Positions 9,399 through 19,938 of a stretch of 64,000 nucleotides of DNA are shown here, piece by piece. Source of the DNA: Chthoniobacter flavus Ellin428. GTDB taxonomy: Bacteria > Verrucomicrobiota > Verrucomicrobiia > Chthoniobacterales > Chthoniobacteraceae. The position numbers and the translations under genes were made by a program. The notes below the pieces were generated by a model that saw only the letters and a program-made list of their open reading frames with translations, was not told where the DNA came from and ran no database searches. The stretch covers positions 35,459-99,458 of the forward strand of contig NZ_ABVL01000022.1 of assembly GCF_000173075.1 (NCBI RefSeq), given 5' to 3'. Position 1 is the stretch's first letter, and every line of letters begins with the position of its first letter.

Positions 9399-9836
9399 AT
9401 GGTGGCGGAGCGGTGGCTGGACGAGCATGATTTCATGCCGATGCGATTCCTGACCAACGATTTCAAGGATTGCCGGTTGATCAAGCTCGACCCGAGTGAG
9501 GCGCATAGTCCTTTCGTCGTCGAGCAGGAGGGTGTCGGGCCGAATGATCCCGCGTGCAAGACGCGGATGTATTACCTGCAGCATGATGGAAAGTGGATCG
9601 ATGAGGTCGCCCGCAGCACGCGCCCCGACAGCGAGATCGGTGACATCGTCTTCGAGAGCCCCGCGGAGGCGGTCGAACTGCTCTCGAGCCTTTTCGGCAA
9701 ACCTCATGTCCGCGAGTTGCCCGTGACCGAAGCGGATGTGGATGCCTACATCGCCCGGGCGCAGAGCGCCGGTTCCGCGGAGGCGGCCTTTCGCGAATTC
9801 CTCGCCCGGTATCGTGGAGCGAAGAAACGGAAGTAA
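9399..9836 (+). CDS. Hypothetical protein, 145 aa
   Basis: A small soluble protein, 12 bp after the SulP gene. I do not recognise its family. It has no signal peptide or membrane segment. The middle contains CRLIKLDPSEAHSPFVVEQEG and CKTRMYYLQHDGKWIDEVAR, and the tail is basic (YRGAKKRK). Internal methionines at 9435 and 9441 (MPMRFLTNDF) are alternative starts. The spacing suggests it belongs to the PPK2-SulP transcript. Confidence 0.6.
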   Translation: MVAERWLDEHDFMPMRFLTNDFKDCRLIKLDPSEAHSPFVVEQEGVGPNDPACKTRMYYLQHDGKWIDEVARSTRPDSEIGDIVFESPAEAVELLSSLFGKPHVRELPVTEADVDAYIARAQSAGSAEAAFREFLARYRGAKKRK

Positions 9837-9902
9837 GTCTTCGGTCGGTTTCTTTTCTTCCCCCCAAAAAAACGCTCAAAGAATTTGCTGGCCCGGCGGT
9901 CA

Positions 9903-9936
9903 AAAGTGTCGACACTTTAAAACTGTCGACAGTTTT
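9903..9936. promoter_or_regulatory. Twin palindromic operators upstream of the GntR gene
   Basis: Two perfect palindromes sit side by side: aaagtgtcgacacttt at 9903-9918 and aaaactgtcgacagtttt at 9919-9936. Both share the core TGTCGACA, and their centres are 17 bp apart. The second ends 6 bp before the ATG of the GntR-family gene at 9943. FCD-type GntR regulators commonly bind GT-N-AC half-sites, which the GTCGAC centre fits. The likely role is autoregulation of the GntR-DUF1592-DUF1552 operon. The palindromes are seen directly; binding is inferred. Confidence 0.75.
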
Positions 9937-9942
9937 TACCCC

Positions 9943-10635
9943 ATGTCTCCCCGCAAACCGTCCCCGCCTACGCAAAGCCGTCGCAATCTCGCCGAGGAGA
10001 TCACCGGCCAACTCCGTGCCGCCATCGTTTCCGGCCAGATCAAGCCAGGCACATCGCTCGCCGAACCGGTGCTCGCCGAACGCTTTGGCGCCAGCCGCGC
10101 GCCGATTCGCGAAGCGCTGATCGCCCTCGAACGGGATGGCCTCGTCGAATTCAACGACCGCAGCCGGACCCGCGTCCGCTCGCTCACCTCCGCGGATATC
10201 GAGGAGATCTGTTCGATGCGGGTCGCGCTGGAGAGCATGGCGGCGCGACTGGCCGCGCGGAAGTGGACCGCGGAGGATACGCGCGCGATGGACGAGAATA
10301 TCCGCCGGCAGGATCGCGCGGCGACGCTCGGCGAGCTCTCGCACCTCGATGTCGAGATGCACGAATACGTCGTGCGCCTCGCCGGACACCGCCGTCTGCT
10401 CAACGCCTGGCGGGGCATCCGCTGGCAATTCGAGATGAGCCTCGCCTACACGCATCGCCTGCAGCAGAAGCTGGATTTCGAACCGCACCGCATCACGGTC
10501 GATTCCCATCGTCGCGTGCTGGAGGTGCTCGCCTCGGGCAAGCCGGAGCTGGCCGCAAAAACGATGGCGGCGCACATCGAGGGCGCGCTCGAATGGTCGC
10601 TCGCACAGTTCCCCGTCGAACCGGTGGTCGCATGA
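9943..10635 (+). CDS. GntR family transcriptional regulator (FCD/FadR subfamily)
   Basis: A 230-aa DNA-binding regulator. The N-terminal winged helix (about residues 15-80) has LAEEITGQLRAAIVSGQIKPG and LAERFGASRAPIREALIALE, the standard GntR pattern. The C-terminal FCD effector domain (about 85-220) has HLDVEMHEYVV and the histidines of HRITVDSHRRVLEVL that usually bind a metal. The ATG at 9943 is chosen over the longer open frame because it follows the palindromic operators and begins just before the domain. The stop overlaps the next start as ATGA (10632-10635), so regulator and targets form one coupled operon. The effector is unknown; FCD members often sense organic or sugar acids. Confidence 0.9.
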   Translation: MSPRKPSPPTQSRRNLAEEITGQLRAAIVSGQIKPGTSLAEPVLAERFGASRAPIREALIALERDGLVEFNDRSRTRVRSLTSADIEEICSMRVALESMAARLAARKWTAEDTRAMDENIRRQDRAATLGELSHLDVEMHEYVVRLAGHRRLLNAWRGIRWQFEMSLAYTHRLQQKLDFEPHRITVDSHRRVLEVLASGKPELAAKTMAAHIEGALEWSLAQFPVEPVVA

Positions 10636-13600
10636 AGACACGCACGTTCATTGTGTCGGCTTCGATCGCCCTGCTCGTTCGCTCCACGAATGCCGCGCCG
10701 CCGGATTTCCAAAAGGATATTCGCCCCCTCCTCGCGGACTACTGCCTGAAGTGTCACTCCACCGAAAAGCAAAAGGGCGATCTCGACCTGGAGCGCTTCG
10801 CCTCCTACGACGAAGCGAAGAAGCACCCGGAAGTGTGGGTGGATGTGCTCGATGAATTGGGCAACAAGGAGATGCCACCCAAGGACAAGCCGCAGTTGTC
10901 CGCCGAGCAGGCCGCGCGGCTCACGGCCTGGGCGCAAGGCACGCTGGACGAGATCGCCCTGGCCAGCGCCGGCGATCCCGGCCCGGTGGTGTTGCGACGT
11001 CTCTCGAATTCCGAATACCTCTACACGGTGCGCGATTTGACCGGCGTGCCGACGCTGAATCCGACGAAGGAATTTCCGGTCGATGGCGCGGCGGGCGAAG
11101 GCTTCGACAACGTCGGCGCCGCACTGGTGATGTCGCCTTCCCTGCTCGGCAAATATTTCGAAGCGGCGCGACAGATCGCCGGCCACGCGGTATTTTTGCC
11201 GGACGGGATGCGCTTCTCCGAGGGAACGAGTTCGCGCGATTGGACCGATGAAATCCTGGGCCGCATTCGCGCCTTCTACGGGCCTTTCGGCGAAGCCGGC
11301 GGCGCGACGGCGATAAATCTGCAGGGTGTCAAATTCGAAACCAACGGTGGCGGCCGCCTGCCCGTCGAGAAATACGTCGACGTGGTGCTGCAAAATCGGG
11401 ATGCGTTACGCGCTGGGGAAGTAGATGACGTCGCCCACGCGACTGGCGTGAACGCGAAATATCTCGCGCTCCTGTGGCACACGCTCAACGACCGTTCTCC
11501 GTCTCTCTTGCTGGACGGTATCCGGGAAAAATACCGCCACGCATCCGCGAAGGACGCGGCGGCGATCAGCCAGGATATCCGCGCCTGGCAGCAATATCTC
11601 TGGCGTTTCTTCAGCGTCGGGCAAATCGGGAAGAAGGACCACGCCGCTGGCTGGCAGGAGCCTTGGGCGCCACTCGCGACACAGCAGGAATTGCGGCTCA
11701 AACCCGCGCTGCCGACCGACGGTAGCGAGGTGAAGCTCTACCTCATTGCCAGCACCATCGCTGGGAGCGGCGGGGCTGTGCGTTGGGAGAATGCGCGGCT
11801 CGTGGCCAAGAATCACGAAGACGTGAACCTGCGCGATGTGCCCGGCGTGTTGCCGGCCAATCTCGAAGCGCAGGCGCCATCGATCCTCGAAGTGAGAATT
11901 CCCTCGGTGCTGATGTTCAAGGATGCGGAGTTCGTCGTCACTGCGAAGTTGCCGGAAGGCAGCGCACCGGACGCCAGCGTGCAAGTCCGCCTGCTCGCGG
12001 CGATGCCGGCGAAGATCCCCAGTTTCGGTCCAGGCGAAACCACCGCGACGACGATCAAAGGCCTCTGGTCGGATAACAACGCGCGGATCAGTTCCGCCGC
12101 GCCCATTCTCGTCGAGGATCGCGGCGCGGCGCGGCAGCGATTGGAGAAAGCATTCGCCGATTTCCGGGCGCTCTTTCCGATCGCGCTTTCCTACAACAAA
12201 ATCGTCCCAACGGACGAAGTGATCACGTTGACGCTGTTCTATCGCGAGGACGAGCAGTTGAGGCGCCTCATGCTGGATGACGCGCAGTCAGCCGAATTGG
12301 ACCGGTTGTGGGAGGACCTGCGTTTCGTCAGCGAGTCGCCGCTGAAGAAGGTCGATGCCTACGAGCAACTCTACCAATTCGCCACCCAGGATGCCGACCC
12401 GAAGGCCTTCGAAGCGCTCCGCGAGCCGATCCTGCAAGCCGCGGCGGCCTTCAAGGAGGAGGTGGAGAAGGCGGAACCGAAACAACTCCAGGCGGTGCTC
12501 GATTTCGCGCCGCGCGCGTGGCGCCGCCCGCTCACCGCCGCAGAGGAATCTCACCTGCGCGGTCTTTACCAAAAATTGCGCGCGCAAAAGTTGTCGCACG
12601 ATGCCGCGCTCCGCATGACGCTGGCGCGCGTGTTGGTTTCCTCCGCGTTCCTTTACCGCGGAGAATTGGCCGCGCCCGGTCCGGAAGCGGCGCCGGTCAA
12701 TGATTGGGAGCTGGCGACACGCTTGAGCTATTTCCTGTGGTCCTCCGCACCGGATGATGAGCTGCGCACGGCGGCCGCGACCGGTCGTCTGCACGAGCCC
12801 GAGGTCCTCGCTGCCCAGACGCGTCGCATGTTGAAAGACGCGCGCGTCCGCCGGCTCGCGACGGAGTTTGGCTGCCAGTGGCTGCACGTGCGCGATCTCG
12901 AGACCCTGGATGAAAAGAGCGAGCGCCACTTCCCGACCTTCGCGGCCTTGCGCGGCGACATGCAGGAGGAAGTCGTCCGCTTCTTCACCGATCTTTTCCA
13001 GGAGGATCGTTCGGTGATCTCGTTGCTCGATGCGGATTACAGTTTCGTCGATGGCGCCCTCGCGAGGCACTACGGCATCCCGGTGCATGGCGACGAATGG
13101 CAGCGCGTCGATGGCCTGCGCGCCCACGGCCGCGGGGGCATCCTGGGCTTTGCGGCCACGCTGGCCAAGGAAAGCGGCGCCTCGCGCACGAGTCCCATCC
13201 TGCGCGGCAACTGGCTCACCGAAGTCGTCCTCGGCGACCGGCTCCCGCGTCCGCCGAAGGGTGTGCCGCTGCTGCCCGAGGAAGCGCCCGCCGGCCTCAC
13301 CGAGCGGCAAATGATCGAGCAGCACAGCACCGACGCCAAATGTGCGAAGTGCCACCAGCGCATGGATCCGTTTGGCTTCGCGCTGGAAGGCTTCGACGCG
13401 ATCGGCCGCGCCCGCACGAAAGACTCCGCCGGTCTCGAGATCGACACGCAAGCGAAGCTGCCCGACGGCACGACTTTCACCGGCCTGGATGGTCTGCGCG
13501 ATTATCTCCTCTCCAGGCGCCGCGAGGCTTTCCTCCGCCAATTCTGCCGCAAGCTCGTTGGCTACGCGCTCGGGCGGGCGATGCAACTTTCCGACAAGCC

Positions 13601-13742
13601 GCTCGTCGACTCGATGATCGCGCGGCTGCAATCCGGCGACGATCACGTGGGCGATGTCGTCGAACTCATCGTCCGCAGCCCGCAGTTCCGCAACGTGCGC
13701 GGACGCGATTTCCTCACCGCCACGAATTCCCCAAAACCATGA
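10632..13742 (+). CDS. DUF1592-type cytochrome-like secreted protein
   Basis: A 1036-aa exported protein with a planctomycete-type cytochrome domain. The signal peptide ends near residue 22 and a haem motif CLKCH is at residues 38-42. It then carries the multi-domain block known from Planctomycetes and Verrucomicrobiota: DUF1587 (RRLSNSEYLYTVRDLTG), a carbohydrate-binding-like middle, DUF1592 (LATRLSYFLWSSAPDDEL), DUF1588 with a second CAKCH motif (about 904-908, MDPFGFALEGFDAIGR) and DUF1585 at the end. The biochemical function is not established; such proteins pair with a DUF1552 partner, as here. It is coupled by ATGA overlaps to the GntR gene upstream and the DUF1552 gene downstream. Confidence 0.9.
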   Translation: MKTRTFIVSASIALLVRSTNAAPPDFQKDIRPLLADYCLKCHSTEKQKGDLDLERFASYDEAKKHPEVWVDVLDELGNKEMPPKDKPQLSAEQAARLTAWAQGTLDEIALASAGDPGPVVLRRLSNSEYLYTVRDLTGVPTLNPTKEFPVDGAAGEGFDNVGAALVMSPSLLGKYFEAARQIAGHAVFLPDGMRFSEGTSSRDWTDEILGRIRAFYGPFGEAGGATAINLQGVKFETNGGGRLPVEKYVDVVLQNRDALRAGEVDDVAHATGVNAKYLALLWHTLNDRSPSLLLDGIREKYRHASAKDAAAISQDIRAWQQYLWRFFSVGQIGKKDHAAGWQEPWAPLATQQELRLKPALPTDGSEVKLYLIASTIAGSGGAVRWENARLVAKNHEDVNLRDVPGVLPANLEAQAPSILEVRIPSVLMFKDAEFVVTAKLPEGSAPDASVQVRLLAAMPAKIPSFGPGETTATTIKGLWSDNNARISSAAPILVEDRGAARQRLEKAFADFRALFPIALSYNKIVPTDEVITLTLFYREDEQLRRLMLDDAQSAELDRLWEDLRFVSESPLKKVDAYEQLYQFATQDADPKAFEALREPILQAAAAFKEEVEKAEPKQLQAVLDFAPRAWRRPLTAAEESHLRGLYQKLRAQKLSHDAALRMTLARVLVSSAFLYRGELAAPGPEAAPVNDWELATRLSYFLWSSAPDDELRTAAATGRLHEPEVLAAQTRRMLKDARVRRLATEFGCQWLHVRDLETLDEKSERHFPTFAALRGDMQEEVVRFFTDLFQEDRSVISLLDADYSFVDGALARHYGIPVHGDEWQRVDGLRAHGRGGILGFAATLAKESGASRTSPILRGNWLTEVVLGDRLPRPPKGVPLLPEEAPAGLTERQMIEQHSTDAKCAKCHQRMDPFGFALEGFDAIGRARTKDSAGLEIDTQAKLPDGTTFTGLDGLRDYLLSRRREAFLRQFCRKLVGYALGRAMQLSDKPLVDSMIARLQSGDDHVGDVVELIVRSPQFRNVRGRDFLTATNSPKP

Positions 13743-15070
13743 GCACACATCACTTCTCCCGTCGGGCGTTTCTCCGCGGCATCGGCGTCACCATGGCGCT
13801 ACCGTGGCTGGAGTCTTTCAACGTGTGGGGCGACGAGCCGCAAAAGAACAAGCCGGCCAGCGAAGCGCCCGTGCGCCTGGGGGTCCTTTTCTGCGGCAAT
13901 GGGTTTCACTCCAAGGAATGGTGGGCGCGTGGCGAAGGCAGCGCGATGGAGCTCGGCCAGGTGCTCGCGCCGCTCCACGATTTTCGCGAGAAGTTATTAC
14001 TCGTGAACGGGCTGTATCACGAGGAAGCGCGCAAGGGGAACATCCACAGCTCGCAAACCGGCAACATGCTTTCCGGTGCGCCGATCGCCTCCGGCGGTGA
14101 GATTCGCTCGGGGACGAGCTTCGATCAGTTACTCGCGCAGAGTTATGGGCGTTCGACGAAAGTGCCCAGCCAGGTGCTGGCTTGCGAACGCTCCAATCCC
14201 GCGGTGCACAAGAACTACTCGATGCTCTACAGCTCGCACATTTCGTGGAGCTCGCCGACGACGCCGACCCCGCTGGAGCTCTTTCCCGCGCTGGCCTTCG
14301 ATCGCCTTTTCAAGGACGAAGCCACGCCGGGCGAAAAGAGCGTGCTCGATGCCGTGCTCTCGGATGCGCAGGACTTGCGGCGCAACATCAGCGGCAACGA
14401 CCAGCACAAGCTCGATGAGTATCTCGATTCCGTGCGCGACGTGGAGAAGCGGATTGAAAACGCGGGCCAGCGCGGGGAGTTACAGGGCTGGCGGCCGACG
14501 CTCGAAAAGCCGAATATCCAGCGTCCCGCCGACGGCATTCCGCAGGACATCGGCGAGCACATGCGTCTCATGTGTGACATCCTCGTGCTTGGTTTCCAGA
14601 CCGACACCACGCGCATCACCACGCTCAAGCTGAACAACGACCACAGCGCGCTGCGTTTCCCGAATCTTCCGAGTGTGCAGCAGGTGGGGCACGGCATCGA
14701 TTACATGATCCACCATCTGCTCTCGCACAGCGATGGCCCGGACTGGCTCAAGGTGAACCAATTTTTCATGGAGCAGATCGCCTATCTCGTGCGCAAGCTC
14801 GACGCCGTGCAGGAAGGCGAACGCACCATGCTCGACAACACCATGCTCCTCACGTGTTCCAGTATGATGGTCGGCGCCCGGCATAACAACGACGAGCTCC
14901 CGGTGATGCTCCTCGGCCGTGCCGGTGGGCGGCTCCAGAGCGGGCGCGTCCTCGATTACAAAGACAAGCCCGAGCGGCAGATGTGCCGGCTGTTTCTGTC
15001 GATGATGGATAAGATGGACGTGCGCTTGAAAACCTTCGGCGACGCGACCAAGCGGCTGGAGGAAGTGTAG
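13739..15070 (+). CDS. DUF1552 protein with Tat signal
   Basis: A 443-aa protein starting with a twin-arginine signal (SRRAFLRGIGVTMALPWLE, RR at residues 8-9), so it is probably exported folded. The body matches DUF1552: LGVLFCGNGFH near the start, NMLSGAP, LDEYLDSVRDVEKRI and the C-terminal LLTCSSMMVGARHNNDELPVMLLG. It always appears to travel with DUF1592 proteins; the enzyme activity is unknown. Its ATG overlaps the DUF1592 stop in ATGA (13739-13742). It ends 5 bp before the convergent hupE-like gene. Confidence 0.9.
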   Translation: MSTHHFSRRAFLRGIGVTMALPWLESFNVWGDEPQKNKPASEAPVRLGVLFCGNGFHSKEWWARGEGSAMELGQVLAPLHDFREKLLLVNGLYHEEARKGNIHSSQTGNMLSGAPIASGGEIRSGTSFDQLLAQSYGRSTKVPSQVLACERSNPAVHKNYSMLYSSHISWSSPTTPTPLELFPALAFDRLFKDEATPGEKSVLDAVLSDAQDLRRNISGNDQHKLDEYLDSVRDVEKRIENAGQRGELQGWRPTLEKPNIQRPADGIPQDIGEHMRLMCDILVLGFQTDTTRITTLKLNNDHSALRFPNLPSVQQVGHGIDYMIHHLLSHSDGPDWLKVNQFFMEQIAYLVRKLDAVQEGERTMLDNTMLLTCSSMMVGARHNNDELPVMLLGRAGGRLQSGRVLDYKDKPERQMCRLFLSMMDKMDVRLKTFGDATKRLEEV

Positions 15071-15075
15071 CCAAT

Positions 15076-16217
<1,142 letters not shown>

Positions 16218-16221
<4 letters not shown>

Positions 16222-19200
16222 TTCTTCGGCTCAAACTTAATCCACATCGGGCTGGCCCACACGAGCTCACCGTTGGCTTGTTCCCCGCGCACATAGTAGT
16301 AGCTCGTCTGGCCGGCGGCCGGCTTCGGATCGGTCCACTCGACGTCGCACTTCTGCGAGTTCGGCGTGGCGGTGAAAATCTCCTCGTCGTCCTTCACGAA
16401 GACGACCTTCGAAAAAGCGCCCGTGCCTTCGAGGTGGATCTTGAACTTCGGCGCCTCGCTGGTCGTGAACTCGTCGCCCATCATGTGCGGGCCGCAGCGG
16501 AAATCCGCGACGATGTTAGTCGTCGAGGCGTAGACGTGGCGCGCCTGCATGGCATTGAAGATGGCTTCGCGCGAAGAATTCTCCGCATAAGCCAGCGCGT
16601 AGCTGATGTGCGTGCTGCCATGATCGCTGCTCGATTCAAATGAGAGCCGATAACCTTTCTTCAGCGCGAGATTCACGAAGCCGAGTGGCTCCCAACCGCC
16701 GATGGCGTCATCCGCCGTGGGGCTGCGCGGGGCACCGGGGCGCTCATAATTCTGCCGTGCTCCCTGGTAGATTTCGACGAAGGGCTCGACCTGCGGGTCG
16801 TTGTTCCGCCAGTCGGTGCCCATGTCCGTCGCGCTGGTGTGCGAGGCGCAGATGCCGTGGAAGAAGTGCAGATACTTGTAGAGCATCAGCGTGTCCGGCG
16901 CCGGCGCGGGATTGTCGCGCAGGGAGATCGGCAGGCGCGGCAGCGTGCGAATGCCGCGGCGGGTGAAGATGACGTTGCGATGCCCCTCGGGATAGCGCAC
17001 CGAACGCTCGTAGGTATAGAGCGCGTTAAAAGCGCCCGGCAGGTAAAAGGCGTCGGTCGTCTTCTGGGTCAACCACCACGGGTACTCGCGCCCGGCGCCG
17101 TTGTCGTGATCGCCGCAGCCCAGCCAATCCATGCCGGCCACGTCGATCGCATAGCGCCACATATCCTCGAGCGGCCCGTCATTGCCGCCGTCGCCGCTGA
17201 TCTCCGTGTGCCGATGGAATTCACCCCGCTCGATCTGCAATTTCTTGCCGTCGAATTCCGTGCGGTAGGCGTGCACATTGGCGATATCCTCCCGTTCTTT
17301 CACCGTGGCGGGCGACGGCCCGGCCTGCGGATCGGGCTGCACCTTGGCGGCGATTAACTTCGCGGCTTGCGCCGGACCGGTGGCTTGCAAGTGCGACACG
17401 TACAGATCGTTGTCGTAAGGATCGTTCTCGGCCTCCAGCGAAAGGTTGCCCCCAGGGCCGTTGCCGCGTTTCACGATATGCCGATCCTGCCGGTGATCGC
17501 TGCTATGGACCATCGTGAGCCCCTCGCCGGTCGGCAACACCACGGGCACGTTGTACATGAGGTTGTCGCTGTGCGGCATGAGCAGCGGGCCAGTCCAGTG
17601 ATCGCCGTCGGTGTAGCAGGCCCAGTCGAACCACAGCGACCCGAGCGGGGTGCGGAAATCATTTTGCCGCGAGCGGCAGAAGAGCCAGATGCGGCCGCCC
17701 TTGTCGCAGACGATGCGCGCGAGATTGTTGTGCGGGAAATTTTTGGTCGCCTCCGCTTCCTGGCCGGCTTTGCGCGATTCGGCACCCGGCTCCAGCGCGG
17801 GCACACGCGCATTGCGCTGGCGCTTGCGCGGTCCGCCCGCGCCCGGCAACACGGGTTTGAAGGACCCCTCCGGCTCCATCCACTGGCCATCCTTCAGCAC
17901 GGCGAGACCGATCTGCCGGTCGCGATACAGCGGAATGCCCTTGTCCTTGACCAGCGCGCCCCAGTCCTTGCCCCACGTCGGGCCGCTCTTTTCCCAGGCG
18001 ATCCACAGTGCGCCCGTCTTGTCGTAAGTCATGGCCGGCCGCGCTTCGTAATCCGGCGTGTCGGCCACCGGTCGCGCGTCACTTGCCTTCCCGGCGGCAA
18101 ATTCGCGCATCCAGACATCGTAATCGCCCTTCTCGTAGGTATCCCACGCGATGGCAACCTTGCCCGCGGTGGTCGCGATCGCCGGGGCCCAGCAGTTGCG
18201 CTTCTGCGTGCTCACCGGTTCCGCCGGACTCCAGCCATCCTTCGTCTGGTGACGCTGGAAAATGTGGAAGACATTTTCACGGGCGCCCTGCCACGCCACC
18301 CACACGTGGCCGTCGCTATCCGTCGCCGCTACCGGCCACACGTCATTCTCCGGGGAATCCGAAAGCTGGGCCGGTTCGCTGAGCTTCTTCGTCTTCGGGT
18401 CGTAACTGCGGGCGAAGATATCGAAATTCGAGCGCGGGTTGTCCGGGAACGGCTTGTAACCCGCATTCTCCGCCCAGATGACCCAGACCAGCCCCCTGCC
18501 ATCCACCGCGACGGCACTCTTGTAAATATCGCGACCGGTTTGCGTGATCGCGATCGCTTCGCCGTTGAGGGGCCGTAGCCAGAGCTGATCGCCACCCGGA
18601 GGGGTCGCGAGGAATTTCAGGTCCGCCGGCTCCTTATCGTAACTTCTTGCCCGCTCGGCGCGATCCAATCCCGGGGTGAAGCTCTGCCACGCCGTCCACA
18701 CCGTGCCGTCGGCCGCCACCGCGCCGCTCGGGTAATCTTCGTCGGTTTTCGCGTCGGTGGTGAAAGTCTGGGCTGCGGCCGTGCGCTCCACTTCCACCGC
18801 GCCGTTCAATTCCGGAACGATTTTGCCGGGAGTGATTTCCGAAAAAGCGAAGGTGAATTCCCCCTGCTTGGTCTTGATCGTGACGTGCGAATCTTCCGTC
18901 ACGCCGGTGAAAGTGATGAGCACGCCGTTGTCGCCGAGTGGGAGTGAAGTCACCGCATTGGCCGGGCGGGTGGCTTCCTTGCCGGGATTGTTCGAACGGC
19001 GCCGGTTGGCGACCGTGTTGGGCCGGGTGCGGCACGCCCAACCGCTGGTGCCGTCGACCTTGTCCTGTTGCGCGAAACGCCAGCCGCCGATGAGGCTTAC
19101 GCTGCCCGGCGTGACCGAGACGGTGCCGGACCAATCGGTCGCTTCTTTGTCTTCCAGGCCGAGGCGCACTTTGACGCCGATGTCATCCGCGAAAGCAGCG

Positions 19201-19244
19201 GTGGTGGAGAGGGCGAGAACCAACGGGAGGAGGGAAGGTTTCAT
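16218..19244 (-). CDS. Large secreted beta-propeller/PHP-like protein
   Basis: A 1008-aa exported protein. The ATG at 19244 begins a standard signal peptide (MKPSLLPLVLALSTTAAFA); an ATG five codons upstream is less likely. Residues about 150-560 hold repeated blades of the form DGxVWxAWQ (TVWTAWQSF, LVWVIWAEN, HVWVAWQGA, ALWIAWEKS), suggesting a beta-propeller. From about residue 675 there is a PHP-like metal site: GEFHRHTEIS, GCGDHDNG, ASHTSATDMGTDW and SSDHGSTHISY, resembling DUF3604 proteins. The C-terminus looks Ig-like (FSKVVFVKDDEEIF). The substrate is unknown; a phosphoesterase or hydrolase activity is inference. It lies upstream of the HupE-like gene with a 4-bp overlap. Confidence 0.8.
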
Positions 19245-19329
19245 GGGTGGAGACGGCAAAACCCCGGGAAGTTGACGGGGTTGCGAGCTAACAGGTTACA
19301 AATTTGCCACAATCGTGGCCAGCCTGTCC

Positions 19330-19926
19330 CTACCGCTGCACCACAAACTCGATAAACGCCTCCGCTCCATTCGGCGGGATCGTCTGGTCCATGGCCGGGC
19401 CGATGCGGTAGTTATAGCCTCCGTCGCAGAGCTGATAGTGATAGTTCTGGATCACCCGATCCGTGTCCTTGAGCGTGGCCAGCCAATTCGGCACATGGAT
19501 GTGAATCGGCGCGGGCGAACCATTCAGCGACAGGCTCCACGTGCTCTTGTGATCCCAGTTGAAGCGCGAGGGCCAGATCATGCCTTCGTAGAGCTCCCAT
19601 GACGGAACGGTGCAGATGAGCCAGCCGCCTTTCTTGACCAGCGTGAGCCAATCTTTCACGCAGGCCGTGGGATCGAACATGTGCTCGAGGCTCTGGCTGG
19701 AGTGGATGAAATCGAAAGACTCGGGCGGGAAGTAGGCGGAGAGCCGGTTGGCGTCGCCGTGCGGTTTGTCGAAGAAGAACATCTCACGAATGCCCGCGAA
19801 CCATCCCACCACGAGCGGATCGTCGCCCGGACCGACATCCAATCCCCGCCCGACGAAAACCGATTTCCAATCCACCGGCTGATCGGATTTCTGCCGCCGC
19901 CGCATCGCCTTGGAGGTCTCTTTCAT
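19330..19926 (-). CDS. Class I SAM-dependent methyltransferase
   Basis: A 198-aa cytoplasmic protein with the Methyltransf_11 pattern: a glycine-rich SAM site LDVGPGDD (about 29-36), the motif SFDFIHSSQSLEHMFDP (about 69-85) and a WLTLVKKGGWLICTVP segment. The substrate is unknown. It lies 12 bp after the stop-side partner at 19939-21045 on the same strand, so the two are probably co-transcribed. Confidence 0.8.
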   Translation of the reverse strand: MKETSKAMRRRQKSDQPVDWKSVFVGRGLDVGPGDDPLVVGWFAGIREMFFFDKPHGDANRLSAYFPPESFDFIHSSQSLEHMFDPTACVKDWLTLVKKGGWLICTVPSWELYEGMIWPSRFNWDHKSTWSLSLNGSPAPIHIHVPNWLATLKDTDRVIQNYHYQLCDGGYNYRIGPAMDQTIPPNGAEAFIEFVVQR

Positions 19927-19938
19927 CGCGCGTCTCGT

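Noticed and set aside
10263..10631. In-frame upstream extension of the DUF1592 gene
   Set aside because: It runs antiphase through the GntR gene, and a signal peptide begins at 10632.
12288..13748. 486-aa minus-strand open frame opposite the DUF1592 gene
   Set aside because: Shadow frame; the plus strand carries CXXCH and DUF1588/1585 motifs.
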